64,000 bases of DNA from positions 575,001-639,000 of the forward strand of contig JAYKNF010000019.1 of NCBI GenBank assembly GCA_036172665.1, read 5' to 3'. Of this stretch, positions 23,601 to 37,140 are shown piece after piece (the stretch's first letter is position 1; each line of letters opens with the position of its first letter). Origin of the DNA: Prosopocoilus inquinatus. Lineage: Eukaryota; Arthropoda; Insecta; Coleoptera; Lucanidae. Position numbers and translations under genes: made by a program. The notes under the pieces are model-generated. The model did not search any database. It worked only from the letters and a program-made list of their open reading frames with translations, and was not told the DNA's origin.

Positions 23601-26600
23601 ATAATTTTGAACGTAACAACACGTGTTACCGTTGTTCCTGTGATGTATCTAAACGATCCTTACTTATCTAACATGTTATTTAACGTTTGGATGGACTCCA
23701 GTAAGTCTGATGTGAGATACAAAGTTTTTGGACGCAGCAGGAGCTGGAAATAGTTTTAAACGAAACAACACATATTAGCGTTGTTCCTGTGCTGTATCTA
23801 ATCGATCCTTACTTATCTATCATGTTATTTGACGTTTCGATGGACTCCAGTAACTCTGATGTGAGATACGACGTTTTCGGACGCAGCAGAAGCTGGAAAT
23901 AGTTTTAAACGAAACAACACGTATTAGCGTTGTTCCTGTGATGTATCTAAACGATCCTTACTTATCTAACATGTTATTTGACGTTTGGATGGACTCCAGT
24001 AAGTCTGATGTGAGATACAAAGTTTTGGGACGCAGCAGGAGCTGGAAATAGTTTTAAACGAAACAACACGTATTAGCGTTGTTCCTGTGATGTATCTAAT
24101 CGATCCTTTCTCATCTATCATGTTATTTGACGTTTGGACGGACTCCAGTAACTCTGATGAGAGATACAAAGTTCTCGGACGCAGTAGAAGCTGGAAATAG
24201 TTTTGAACGAAACAACACCTATTAGCGTTGTTCCTGTGATGTATCTAAACGATCCTTACTTATCTAACATGTTATTTGACGTTTGGATGGACTCCAGTAA
24301 GTCTGATGTGAGATGCAAAGTTTTGGGACGCAGCAGGAGCTGGAAATAGTTTTAAACGAAACAACACGTATTAGCGTTGTTCCTGTGATGTATCTAATCG
24401 ATCCTTACTCATCTATCATATTATTTGACGTTTGGATGGACTCCAGTAACTCTGATGAGAGATACAAAGATTTCGGACGCAGCAGAAACTGGAAATAGTT
24501 TTGAACGAAACAACACGCATTAGCGTTGTTCCTGTGTAGTATCTAATCGATCCTTACTCATCTATCATGTTATTTGGCTTTTCGATGGACTCCAGTAACT
24601 CTGATGTGAGATACGAAGTTTTCGGACGCATCAGAAGCTGGAAATAGTTTTAAACGAAACAACACGCATTAGCGATGTTCCTGTGATGTATCTAAACGAT
24701 CCTTACTCATCTATCATGTTATTTGACGTTTGGACGGACTCCAGTAACTCTGATGAGAGATACAAAGTTCTCGGACGCAGTAGAAGCTGGAAATAGTTTT
24801 GACCGAAACAACACGCATTAGCGTTGTTCCTGTGATGTATCTAATCGATCCTTACTCATCTATCATGTTATTTGACGTTTGGATGTACTCTAGGAACTCT
24901 GATGTGAGATACAAAGATATCGGACGCAGCAGAAGCTGGAAATAGTTTTGAACGAAACAACACCTATTAGCGTTGTTCCTGTGATGTATCTAAACGATCC
25001 TTACTTATCTAACATGTTATTTGACGTTTGGATGGACTCCAGTAAGTCTGATGTGAGATACAAAGTTTTGGGACGCAGCAGGAGCTGGAAATAGTTTTAA
25101 ACGAAACAACACGTATTAGCGTTGTTCCTGTGATGTATCTAATCGATCCTTACTCATCTATCATGTTATTTGACGTTTGGACGGACTCCAGTAACTCTGA
25201 TGAGAGATTCAAATTTCTCGGACGCAGTAGAAGCTGGAAATAGTTTTGAACGAAACAACACGTATTAGCGTTGTTCCTGTGATGTATCTAAACGATCCTT
25301 ACTTATCTAACATGTTATTTAACGTTTGGATGGACTCCAGTAAGTCTGATGTGAGATACAAAGTTTTTGGACGCAGCAGGAGCTGGAAATAGTTTTAAAC
25401 GAAACAACACATATTAGCGTTGTTCCTGTGCTGTATCTAATCGATCCTTACTTATCTATCATGTTATTTGACGTTTGGACGGACTCCAGTAACTCTGATG
25501 AGAGATTCAAATTTCTCGGACGCAGTAGAAGCTGGAAATAGTTTTGAACGAAACAACACGTATTAGCGTTGTTCCTGTGATGTATCTAAACGATCCTTAC
25601 TTATCTAACATGTTATTTAACGTTTGGATGGACTCCAGTAAGTCTGATGTGAGATACAAAGTTTTTGGACGCAGCAGGAGCTGGAAATAGTTTTAAACGA
25701 AACAACACATATTAGCGTTGTTCCTGTGCTGTATCTAATCGATCCTTACTCATCTATCATGTTATTTGACGTTTGGACGGACTCCAGTAACTCTGATGAG
25801 AGATACAAAGTTCTCGGACGCAGTAGAAGCTGGAAATAGTTTTGACCGAAACAACACGCATTAGCGTTGTTCCTGTGATGTGTCTAATCGATCCTTACTC
25901 ATATATCATGTTATTTGACGTTTGGATGTACTCTAGGAACTCTGATGTGAGATACAAAGATATCGGACGCAGCAGAAGCTGGAAATAGTTTTGAACGAAA
26001 CAACAACTATTAGCGTTGTTCCTGTGATGTATCTAAACGATCCTTACTTATCTAACATGTTATTTGACGTTTGGATGGACACCAGTATCCCTGATGTGAG
26101 ATACAAAGTTTTGGGACGCAGCAGGAGCTGGAAATAGTTTTAAACGAAACAACACGTATTAGCGTTGTTCCTGTGATGTATCTAATCGATCCTTACTCAT
26201 CTATCATGTTATTTGACGTTTGGATGGGCTCCAGTAACTCTGATGAGAGATACAAAGATTTCGGACGCAGCAGAAGCTGGAAATAGTTTTGAACGAAACA
26301 ACACCTATTAGCGTTGTTCCTGTGATGTATCTAAACGATCCTTACTTATCTAACATGTTATTTGACGTTTGGATGGACACCAGTATCCCTGATGTGAGAT
26401 ACGAAGTTCTCGGACGCAGCAGAAGCTGGAAATAGTTTTAAACGAAACAACACGTATTAGCGTTGTTCCTGTGATGTATCTAATCGATCCTTACTCATCT
26501 ATCATGTTATTTGACGTTTGGACGGACTCCAGTAACTCTGATGAGAGATTCAAAGTTCTCGGACGCAGTAGAAGCTGGAAATAGTTTTAAACGAAACAAC

Positions 26601-27584
26601 ACGTATTAGCGTTGTTCCTGTGCTGTATCTAATCGATCCTTACTCATATATCATGTTACTTTTCGTTTCGATGGACTCCAGTAGCTCTGATGTGAGATAC
26701 GACGTTTTCGGACGCAGCAGAAGCTGGAAATAGTTTTAAACGAAACAACACGTATTAGCGTTGTTCCTGTGATGTATCTAATCGATCCTTACTTATCTAT
26801 CATGTTATTTGACGTTTCGATGCACTCCAGTAACTCTGATGTGAGATACGACGTTTTCGGACGCAGCAGAAGCTGGAAATAGTTTTAAACGAAACAACAC
26901 GTATTAGCGTTGTTCCTGTGATGTATCTATTCGATCCTTACTCATCTATCATGTTATTTGACGTTTGGATGGGCTCCAGTAACTCTGATGAGAGATACAA
27001 AGATTTCGGACGCAGCAGAAGCTGGAAATAGTTTTGAACGAAACAACACCTATTAGCGTTGTTCCTGTGATGTATCTAAACGATCCTTACTTATCTAACA
27101 TGTTATTTGACGTTTGGATGGACACCAGTATTCCTGATGTGAGATACGAAGTTCTCGGACGCAGCAGAAGCTGGAAATAGTTTTAAACGAAACAACACGT
27201 ATTAGCGTTGTTCCTGTGATGTATCTAATCGATCCTTACTCATCTATCATGTTATTTGACGTTTGGACGGACTCCAGTAACTCTGATGAGAGATTCAAAG
27301 TTCTCGGACGCAGTAGAAGCTGGAAATAGTTTTAAACGAAACAACACGTATTAGCGTTGTTCCTGTGCTGTATCTAATCGATCCTTACTCATATATCATG
27401 TTACTTGGCGTTTCGATGGACTCCAGTAGCTCTGATGTGAGATACGACGTTTTCGGACGCAGCAGAAGCTGGAAATAGTTTTAAATGAATCAACACGTAT
27501 TAGCGTTGTTCCTGTGATGTATCTAATCGACCCTTACTCATTTATCATGTTATTTGGCGTTTCGATGTACTCCAGTAGCTCTGA
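17689..27584 (-). repeat. Inverted satellite block 1
   Basis: About 66 monomers on the minus strand, with anchors (ctccagtaac form) from 17736-17745 to 27570-27579, exactly 66 periods. It is a reverse-complement copy of about 4.32-14.365 kb. Relative to that source it keeps the monomer lost at 9405 (marker gacgattggatgg near 22490 and ataggtttgaac near 22558), and lacks one monomer matching about 4425-4573 (joined near 27470). Near 23083-23090 and 23227-23240 two successive monomers both carry ggtgtttcg, where copy B has two different ones. No open frame exceeds about 67 codons and none looks like a gene. Confidence 0.93.
23618..23627. other. Palindromic aacacgtgtt variant, inverted copy 3
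   Basis: Inverted block counterpart of 8424 (8424 + 23627 = 32051), flanked by acgtaac and accgttgttcc on the plus strand. Confidence 0.6.
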
Positions 27585-27594
27585 TTAAAACTAT
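27575..27594. other. Strand-switch junction 2 (minus to plus)
   Basis: Minus-strand satellite ends at agctctgat and continues as taaaactatttcc of a plus monomer. One base (t at 27585) is shared at most. The plus side starts about 8 bp from the position in the monomer where junction 1 left the plus strand. No filler sequence is present. Confidence 0.92.
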
Positions 27595-28743
27595 TTCCAG
27601 CTTCTGCTGCGTCCGAAAACGTCGTATCTCACATCAGAGTTACTGGAGGCCATCGAAACGCCAAATAACATGATAGATGAGTAAGGATCGATTAGATACA
27701 TCACAGGAACAACGCTAATACGTGTTGTTTCATTTAAAACTATTTCCAGCTTCAGCTGCGTCCGAGAACTTCGTATCTCACATCAAAGTTACTGGAGTCC
27801 ATCGAAACGCCTAATGACATGATAGATGAGTAAGGATAGATTAGATACATCACAGGAACAACGCTAATGCGTGTTGTTTCGTTTAAAACTATTTCCAGCT
27901 TCTGCTGCGTCCGAAAACGTCGTATCTCACATCAGAGCTACTGGAGTCCATCGAAACGCCAAATAACATGATAGATGAGTAAGGATCGATTAGATACAGC
28001 ACAGGAACAACGCTAATGCGTGTTGTTTCGTTTAAAACTATTTCCAGCTTCTGCTGCGTCCGAAAACGTCGTATCTCACATCAGAGCTACTGGAGTCCAT
28101 CGAAACGCCAAATAACATGATAGATGAGTAAGGATCGATTAGACACATCACAGGAACAACGCTAATACGTGTTGTTTCATTTAAAATTATTTCCAGCTTC
28201 AGCTGCGTCCGAGAACTTCGTATCTCACATCAAAGTTACTGGAGTCTATCGAAACGCCAAATAACATTATAGATGAGTAAGGATCGATTAGATACATCAC
28301 AGGAACAACGCTAATACGTGTTGTTTCGTTCAAAACTATTTCCAGCTTCTGCTGCGTCCAAAAACATTGTATCTCACATCAGAGTTACTGAAGTCCATCC
28401 AAACGTAAAATAACATGATAGATGAGTAAGGATCGATTAGATACATCACAGGAACATCGCTAATAGGTGTTGTTTCGTTCAAAACTATTTCCAGCTTCTG
28501 CTGCGTCCGAAATCTTTGTATCTCTCATCAGAGATACTGGAGTCCATCCAAACGTAAAATAACATGATAGATGAGTAAGGATCGATTAGATACATCACAG
28601 GAACATCGCTAATAGGTGTTGTTTCGTTTAAAACTATTTCCAGCTTCTGCTGCGTCCGAAAATTTCGTATCTCACATTAGAGTTACTGGAGTCCATCCAA
28701 ACGTCAAATAACATGATAGATAAGTAAGGATCGATTAGATACA
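27585..28743 (+). repeat. Plus satellite, short distinct segment after junction 2
   Basis: About eight monomers of types rare elsewhere in the left half: gaggccatcg, gcctaatgacatg, cataacattatag-like variants, caaaaacattg, aaacgtaaaataac, and gaacatcgctaatagg in two neighbouring monomers. The aaacgtaaaataac type is otherwise characteristic of the region beyond 53 kb, so this segment seems related to that right-hand domain. It is repeated in copy B at 47027-48238. Confidence 0.8.
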
Positions 28744-31700
28744 GCACAGGAACAACGCTAATACGTGTTGTTTCGTTTAAAACTATTTCCAGCTTCTGCT
28801 GCGTCCGAAAACGTCGTATCTCACATCAGAGCTACTGGAGTCCATCGAAACGAAAAGTAACATGATATATGAGTAAGGATCGATTAGATACAGCACAGGA
28901 ACAACGCTAATACGTGTTGTTTCGTTTAAAACTATTTCCAGCTTCTACTGCGTCCGAGAACTTTGAATCTCTCATCAGAGTTACTGGAGTCCGTCCAAAC
29001 GTCAAATAACATGATAGATGAGTAAGGATCGATTAGATACATCACAGGAACAACGCTAATACGTGTTGTTTCGTTTAAAACTATTTCCAGCTTCTGCTGC
29101 GTCCGAGAACTTCGTATCTCACATCAGGGATACTGGTGTCCATCCAAACGTCAAATAACATGTTAGATAAGTAAGGATCGTTTAGATACATCACAGGAAC
29201 AACGCTAATAGGTGTTGTTTCGTTCAAAACTATTTCCAGCTTCTGCTGCGTCCGAAATCTTTGTATCTCTCATCAGAGTTACTGGAGCCCATCCAAACGT
29301 CAAATAACATGATAGATGAGTAAGGATCGATTAGATACATCACAGGAACAACGCTAATACGTGTTGTTTCGTTTAAAACTATTTCCAGCTCCTGCTGCGT
29401 CCCAAAACTTTGTATCTCACATCAGGGATACTGGTGTCCATCCAAACGTCAAATAACATGTTAGATAAGTAAGGATCGTTTAGATACATCACAGGAACAA
29501 CGCTAATAGTTGTTGTTTCGTTCAAAACTATTTCCAGCTTCTGCTGCGTCCGATATCTTTGTATCTCACATCAGAGTTCATAGAGTACATCCAAACGTCA
29601 AATAACATGATATATGAGTAAGGATCGATTAGACACATCACAGGAACAACGCTAATGCGTGTTGTTTCGGTCAAAACTATTTCCAGCTTCTACTGCGTCC
29701 GAGAACTTTGTATCTCTCATCAGAGTTACTGGAGTCCGTCCAAACGTCAAATAACATGATAAATGAGTAAGGATCGATTAGATACAGCACAGGAACAACG
29801 CTAATATGTGTTGTTTCGTTTAAAACTATTTCCAGCTCCTGCTGCGTCCAAAAACTTTGTATCTCACATCAGACTTACTGGAGTCCATCCAAACGTTAAA
29901 TAACATGTTAGATAAGTAAGGATCGTTTAGATACATCACAGGAACAACGCTAATACGTGTTGTTTCGTTCAAAACTATTTCCAGCTTCTACTGCGTCCGA
30001 GAAATTTGAATCTCTCATCAGAGTTACTGGAGTCCGTCCAAACGTCAAATAACATGATAGATAAGTAAGGATCGATTAGATACAGCACAGGAACAACGCT
30101 AATATGTGTTGTTTCGTTTAAAACTATTTCCAGCTCCTGCTGCGTCCAAAAACTTTGTATCTCACATCAGACTTACTGGAGTCCATCCAAACGTTAAATA
30201 ACATGTTAGATAAGTAAGGATCGTTTAGATACATCACAGGAACAACGCTAATACGTGTTGTTTCGTTCAAAACTATTTCCAGCTTCTACTGCGTCCGAGA
30301 AATTTGAATCTCTCATCAGAGTTACTGGAGTCCGTCCAAACGTCAAATAACATGATAGATGAGTAAGGATCGATTAGATACATCACAGGAACAACGCTAA
30401 TACGTGTTGTTTCGTTTAAAACTATTTCCAGCTCCTGCTGCGTCCCAAAACTTTGTATCTCACATCAGACTTACTGGAGTCCATCCAAACGTCAAATAAC
30501 ATGTTAGATAAGTAAGGATCGTTTAGATACATCACAGGAACAACGCTAATAGGTGTTGTTTCGTTCAAAACTATTTCCAGCTTCTGCTGCGTCCGATATC
30601 TTTGTATCTCACATCAGAGTTCCTAGAGTACATCCAAACGTCAAATAACATGATAGATGAGTAAGGATCGATTAGATACATCACAGGAACAACGCTAATG
30701 CGTGTTGTTTCGGTCAAAACTATTTCCAGCTTCTACTGCGTCCGAGAACTTTGTATCTCTCATCAGAGTTACTGGAGTCCGTCCAAACGTCAAATAACAT
30801 GATAGATGAGTAAGGATCGTTTAGATACATCACAGGAACATCGCTAATGCGTGTTGTTTCGTTTAAAACTATTTCCAGCTTCTGATGCGTCCGAAAACTT
30901 CGTATCTCACATCAGAGTTACTGGAGTCCATCGAAAAGCCAAATAACATGATAGATGAGTAAGGATCGATTAGATACTACACAGGAACAACGCTAATGCG
31001 TGTTGTTTCGTTCAAAACTATTTCCAGTTTCTGCTGCGTCCGAAATCTTTGTATCTCTCATCAGAGTTACTGGAGTCCATCCAAACGTCAAATAATATGA
31101 TAGATGAGTAAGGATCGATTAGATACATCACAGGAACAACGCTAATACGTGTTGTTTCGTTTAAAACTATTTCCAGCTCCTGCTGCGTCCCAAAACTTTG
31201 CATCTCACATCAGACTTACTGGAGTCCATCCAAACGTCAAATAACATGTTAGATAAGTAAGGATCGTTTAGATACATCACAGGAACAACGCTAATAGGTG
31301 TTGTTTCGTTCAAAACTATTTCCAGCTTCTACTGCGTCCGAGAACTTTGTATCTCTCATCAGAGTTACTGGAGTCCGTCCAAACGTCAAATAACATGATA
31401 GATGAGAAAGGATCGATTAGATACATCACAGGAACAACGCTAATACGTGTTGTTTCGTTTAAAACTATTTCCAGCTCCTGCTGCGTCCCAAAACTTTGTA
31501 TCTCACATCAGACTTACTGGAGTCCATCCAAACGTCAAATAACATGTTAGATAAGTAAGGATCGTTTAGATACATCACAGGAACAACGCTAATACGTGTT
31601 GTTTCGTTTAAAACTATTTCCAGCTTCTGCTGCGTCCGAAAACGTCGTATCTCACATCAGAGTTACTGGAGTCCATCGAAACGTCAAATAACATGATAGA

Positions 31701-34700
31701 TAAGTAAGGATCGATTAGATACAGCACAGGAACAACGCTAATATGTGTTGTTTCGTTTAAAACTATTTCCAGCTCCTGCTGCGTCCAAAAACTTTGTATC
31801 TCACATCAGACTTACTGGAGTCCATCCAAACGTTAAATAACATGTTAGATAAGTAAGGATCGTTTAGATACATCACAGGAACAACGGTAACACGTGTTGT
31901 TACGTTCAAAATTATTTCCAGCTTCTGCTGCGTCCGAGAACTTTGTATCTCACATCAGAGTTACTGGAGTCCGTCCAAACGTCAAATAACATGATAGATG
32001 AGTAAGTATCGTTTAGATACATCACAGGAACATCGCTAATGCGTGTTGTTTCTTTTAAAACTATTTCCAGCTTCTGCTGCGTCCGAGAACATCGTATCTC
32101 ACGTCAGGGTTACTGGAGTCCATCCAAACGTCAAATAACATGATAGATAAGTAAGGATCGATTAGATACATCACAGGAACAACGCTAATGCGTGTTGTTT
32201 CGTTTAAAACTATTTCCAGTTTCTGCTGCGTCCGAAAACGTCGTATCTCACATCAGAGCTACTGGAGTCCATCGAAACACCAAATAACATGATATATGAG
32301 TAAGGATCGATTAGATACAGCACAGGAACAACGCTAATGCGTGTTGTTTCGTTTAAAACTATTTCCAGCTTCTGCTGCGTCCGAAAACGTCGTATCTCAC
32401 ATCAGAGCTACTGGAGTCCATCGAAACGCCAAGTAACATGATATATGAGTAAGGATCGATTAGATACAGCACAGGAACAACGCTAATACGTGTTGTTTCG
32501 TTTGAAACTATTTCCAGCTCCTGCTGCGTCCAAAAACTTTGTATCTCACATCAGACTTACTGGAGTCCATCCAAACGTCAAATAACATGTTAGATAAGTA
32601 AGGATCGTTTAGATACATCACAAGAACAACGCTAATACGTGTTATTTCGTTCAAAACTATTTCCAGCTTCTACTGCGTCCGAGAACTTTGAATCTCTCAT
32701 CAGAGTTACTGGAGTCCGTCCAAACGTCAAATAACATGATAGATGAGTAAGGATCGATTAGATACATCACAGGAACAACGCTAATACGTGTTGTTTCGTT
32801 TAAAACTATTTCCAGCTCCTGCTGCGTCCCAAAACTTTGTATCTCACATCAGACTTACTGGAGTCCATCCAAACGTCAAATAACATGTTAGATAAGTAAG
32901 GATCGTTTAGATACATCACAGGAACAACGCTAATAGGTGTTGTTTCGTTCAAACCTATTTCCAGCTTCTGCTGCGTCCGAAATCTTTTTATCTCTCATCA
33001 GAGTTACTGGAGTCCATCCAATCGTCAAATAACATGATAGATGAGTAAGGATCGATTAGATACATCACAGGAACAACGCTAATACGTGTTGTTTCGTTTA
33101 AAACTATTTCCAGCTTCTGCTGCGTCCAAAAACTTTGTATCTCACATCAGACTTACTGGAGTCCATCCAAACGTTAAATAACATGTTAGATAAGTAAGGA
33201 TCGTTTAGATACATCACAGGAACAACGCTAATACGTGTTGTTTCGTTCAAAATTATTTCCAGCTTCTGCTGCGTACGAGAACTTTGTATCTCACATCAAA
33301 GTTACTGGAGTCCGTCCAAACGTCAAATAACATGATAGATGAGTAAGGATCGTTTAGGTACATCACAGGAACATCGCTAATACGTGTTGTTTCGTTTAAA
33401 ACTATTTCCAGATTCTGCTGCGTCCGAAAACGTCGTATCTCACATCAGAGTTACTGGAGTCCATCGAAACGTCAAATAACATGATAGATAAGTAAGGATC
33501 GAATAGATACAGCACAGGAACAACGCTAATACGTGTTGTTTCGTTTAAAACTATTTCCAGCTCATGCTGCGTCCAAAAACTTTGTATCTCACATCAGACT
33601 TACTGGAGTCCATCCAAACGTCAAATAACATGTTAGATAAGTAAGGATCGTTTAGATACATCACAGGAACAACGCTAATACGTGTTGTTTCGTTCAAAAC
33701 TATTTCCAGCTTCTGCTGCGTCCGAGAACTTTGTATCTCACATCAGAGTTACTGGAGTCCGTCCAAACGTCAAATAACATGATAGATGAGTAAGGATCGT
33801 TTAGATACATCACAGGAACATCGCTAATGCGTGTTGTTTCGTTTAAAACTATTTCCAGCTTCTGCTGCGTCCGAAAACTTCGTAGCTCACATCAGAGTTA
33901 CTGGAGTCCATCGAAACGTCAAATAACATGATAGATAAGTAAGGATCGATTAGATACAGCACAGGAACAACGCTAATACCTGTTGTTTCGTTTGAAACTA
34001 TTTCCAGCTTCAGCTGCGTCCGAGAACTTCGTATCTCACATCAAAGTTACTGGAGTCCATCGAAACGCCAAATAACATGATAAATGAGTAAGGATCGATT
34101 AGATACATCACAGGAACAACGCTAATGCGTGTTGTTTCGTTTAAAACTATTTCCAGCTCCTGCTGCGTCCGAGAACTTTGTATCTCACATCAGAGTTACT
34201 GGAGTCTGTCCAAACGTCAAATAACATGATAGATGAGTAAGGATCGTTTAGATACATCACAGGAACAACGCTAATACGTGTTGTTTCGTTTAAAACTATT
34301 TCCAGCTCCTGCTGCGTCCAAAAACTTTGTATCTCACATCAGACTTACTGGAGTCCATCCAAACGTCAAATAACATGTTAGATAAGTAAGGATCGTTTAG
34401 ATACATCACAGGAACAACGCTAATACGTGTTGTTTCGTTCAAAACTATTTCCAGCTTCTACTGCGTCCGAGAACTTTGAATCTCTCATCAGAGTTACTGG
34501 AGTCCGTCCAAACGTCAATTAACATGATAGATGAGTAAGGATCGATTAGATACATCACAGGAACAACGCTAATACGTGTTGTATCGTTTAAAACTATTTC
34601 CAGCTTCTGCTGCGTCCGAAAACTTCGTATCTCACATCAGAGTTACTGGAGTCCATCGAAACGTCAAATAACATGATAGATAAGTAAGGATCGATTAGAT

Positions 34701-34905
34701 ACAGCACAGGAACAACGCTAATACGTGTTGTTTCGTTTAAAACTATTTCCAGCTCCTGCTGCGTCGCAAAACTTTTTATCTCACATCAGACTTACTGGAG
34801 TCCATCCAAACGTCAAATAACATGTTAGATAAGTAAGGATCCTTTAGATACATCACAGGAACAACGCTAATAGGTGTTGTTTCGTTCAAAATTATTTCCA
34901 GCTTC
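28744..34905 (+). repeat. Direct copy of about 5.3-11.3 kb
   Basis: Matches the first block at an offset of 23,465 bp (gaaacgaaaag 28847 versus 5382; matching short frames 31018 versus 7553). From about 32880 the offset is 23,614, one monomer more, because the first block lost a monomer at 9405. The extra monomer here carries aaacctatttcc and cgaaatcttttta. The right edge is in a conserved core near 34905, where the sequence switches to duplication copy B. Confidence 0.9.
31889..31898. other. Palindromic aacacgtgtt variant, copy 4
   Basis: Counterpart of 8424 in the direct copy at 23,465 bp. Confidence 0.6.
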
Positions 34906-37130
34906 TGCTGCGTCCGAGAACTTTGTATCTCTCATCAGAGTTACTGGAGTCCGTCCAAACGTCAAATAACATGATAGATGAGTAAGGATCGATTAGATAC
35001 AGCACAGGAACAACGCTAATATATGTTGTTTCGTTTAAAACTATTTCCAGCTCCTGCTGCGTCCAAAAACTTTGTATCTCACATCAGACTTACTGGAGTC
35101 CATCCAAACGTTAAATAACATGTTAGATAAGTAAGGATCGTTTAGATACATCACAGGAACAACGCTAATACGTGTTGTTTCGTTCAAAACTATTTCCAGC
35201 TTCTACTGCGTCCGAGAAATTTGAATCTCTCATCAGAGTTACTGGAGTCCGTCCAAACGTCAAATAACATGATAGATAAGTAAGGATCGATTAGATACAG
35301 CACAGGAACAACGCTAATATGTGTTGTTTCGTTTAAAACTATTTCCAGCTCCTGCTGCGTCCAAAAACTTTGTATCTCACATCAGACTTACTGGAGTCCA
35401 TCCAAACGTTAAATAACATGTTAGATAAGTAAGGATCGTTTAGATACATCACAGGAACAACGCTAATACGTGTTGTTTCGTTCAAAACTATTTCCAGCTT
35501 CTACTGCGTCCGAGAAATTTGAATCTCTCATCAGAGTTACTGGAGTCCGTCCAAACGTCAAATAACATGATAGATGAGTAAGGATCGATTAGATACATCA
35601 CAGGAACAACGCTAATACGTGTTGTTTCGTTCAAAACTATTTCCAGCTTCTGCTGCGTCCGATATCTTTGTATCTCACATCAGAGTTCCTAGAGTACATC
35701 CAAACGTCAAATAACATGATAGATGAGTAAGGATCGATTAGATACATCACAGGAACAACGCTAATGCGTGTTGTTTCGGTCAAAACTATTTCCAGCTTCT
35801 ACTGCGTCCGAGAACTTTGTATCTCTCATCAGAGTTACTGGAGTCCGTCCAAACGTCAAATAACATGATAGATGAGTAAGGATCGTTTAGATACATCACA
35901 GGAACATCGCTAATGCGTGTTGTTTCGTTTAAAACTATTTCCAGCTTCTGATGCGTCCGAAAACTTCGTATCTCACATCAGAGTTACTGGAGTCCATCGA
36001 AAAGCCAAATAACATGATAGATGAGTAAGGATCGATTAGATACTACACAGGAACAACGCTAATGCGTGTTGTTTCGTTCAAAACTATTTCCAGTTTCTGC
36101 TGCGTCCGAAATCTTTGTATCTCTCATCAGAGTTACTGGAGTCCATCCAAACGTCAAATAATATGATAGATGAGTAAGGATCGATTAGATACATCACAGG
36201 AACAACGCTAATACGTGTTGTTTCGTTTAAAACTATTTCCAGCTCCTGCTGCGTCCCAAAACTTTGTATCTCACATCAGACTTACTGGAGTCCATCCAAA
36301 CGTCAAATAACATGTTAGATAAGTAAGGATCGTTTAGATACATCACAGGAACAACGCTAATAGGTGTTATTTCGTTCAAAACTATTTCCAGCTTCTACTG
36401 CGTCCGAGAACTTTGTATCTCTCATCAGAGTTACTGGAGTCCGTCCAAACGTCAAATAACATGATAGATGAGAAAGGATCGATTAGATACATCACAGGAA
36501 CAACGCTAATACGTGTTGTTTCGTTTAAAACTATTTCCAGCTCCTGCTGCGTCCCAAAACTTTGTATCTCACATCAGACTTACTGGAGTCCATCCAAACG
36601 TCAAATAACGTGTTAGATAAGTAAGGATCGTTTAGATACATCACAGGAACAACGCTAATACGTGTTGTTTCGTTTAAAACTATTTCCAGCTTCTGCTGCG
36701 TCCGAAAACGTCGTATCTCACATCAGAGTTACTGGAGTCCATCGAAACGTCAAATAACATGATAGATAAGTAAGGATCGATTAGATACAGCACAGGAACA
36801 ACGCTAATATGTGTTGTTTCGTTTAAAACTATTTCCAGCTCCTGCTGCGTCCAAAAACTTTGTACCTCACATCAGACTTACTGGAGTCCATCCAAACGTT
36901 AAATAACATGTTAGATAAGTAAGGATCGTTTAGATACATCACAGGAACAACGGTAACACGTGTTGTTACGTTCAAAATTATTTCCAGCTTCTGCTGCGTC
37001 CGAGAACTTTGTATCTCACATCAGAGTTACTGGAGTCCGTCCAAACGTCAAATAACATGATAGATGAGTAAGTATCGTTTAGATACATCACAGGAACATC
37101 GCTAATGCGTGTTGTTTCTTTTAAAACTAT
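34906..37130 (+). repeat. Plus satellite, start of duplication copy B
   Basis: About 15 monomers identical, apart from single bases such as c at 36865, to 15464-17688. It includes the doubled 298-bp dimer, the gagaaagg variant at about 36471 and the aacacgtgtt variant at 36955, and ends at the second plus-to-minus junction. Confidence 0.9.
36955..36964. other. Palindromic aacacgtgtt variant, copy 5
   Basis: Counterpart of 17513 in duplication copy B, again just before a strand switch. Confidence 0.6.
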
Positions 37131-37140
37131 CTAATCGATC
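37121..37140. other. Strand-switch junction 3 (plus to minus, same as junction 1)
   Basis: Identical in sequence to the junction at 17686-17688 (aaaactat joined to ctaatcg, tat shared at 37128-37130). It is therefore a duplicate of the same event and not an independent break. Confidence 0.93.

Larger units (their letters stand above)
15458..28796. repeat. 13.3-kb segmental duplication, copy A
   Basis: This segment includes plus satellite, a plus-to-minus junction, the whole first minus block, a minus-to-plus junction and 1.2 kb of plus satellite. It recurs 19,442 bp downstream. Because 19,442 is not a multiple of 149 (130.5 monomers), the relation cannot be array periodicity alone; it carries the two junctions with it. 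Differences I found from copy B are at 17423, 18308, 18387, 20339, 20756, 23083, 23088 and 25297, all single substitutions. A longer list may exist, as this was read by eye. Confidence 0.92.

Noticed and set aside
24400..24500. ctgatgag followed by ggaaatag on the minus-block strand, recalling a hammerhead ribozyme core
   Set aside because: The bases after ctgatga and before gaaa do not pair to make stem II, and most monomers read ctgatgtgag, which breaks the core. The resemblance is chance.
17600..27600. Fold-back read chimera as the source of the inversion
   Set aside because: Not fully excluded. A simple fold-back would mirror sequence directly at the junction, but here the minus arm mirrors sequence ending 3.3 kb upstream (14365), and the far edge is also a clean join. 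It stays a caution, not the favoured reading.
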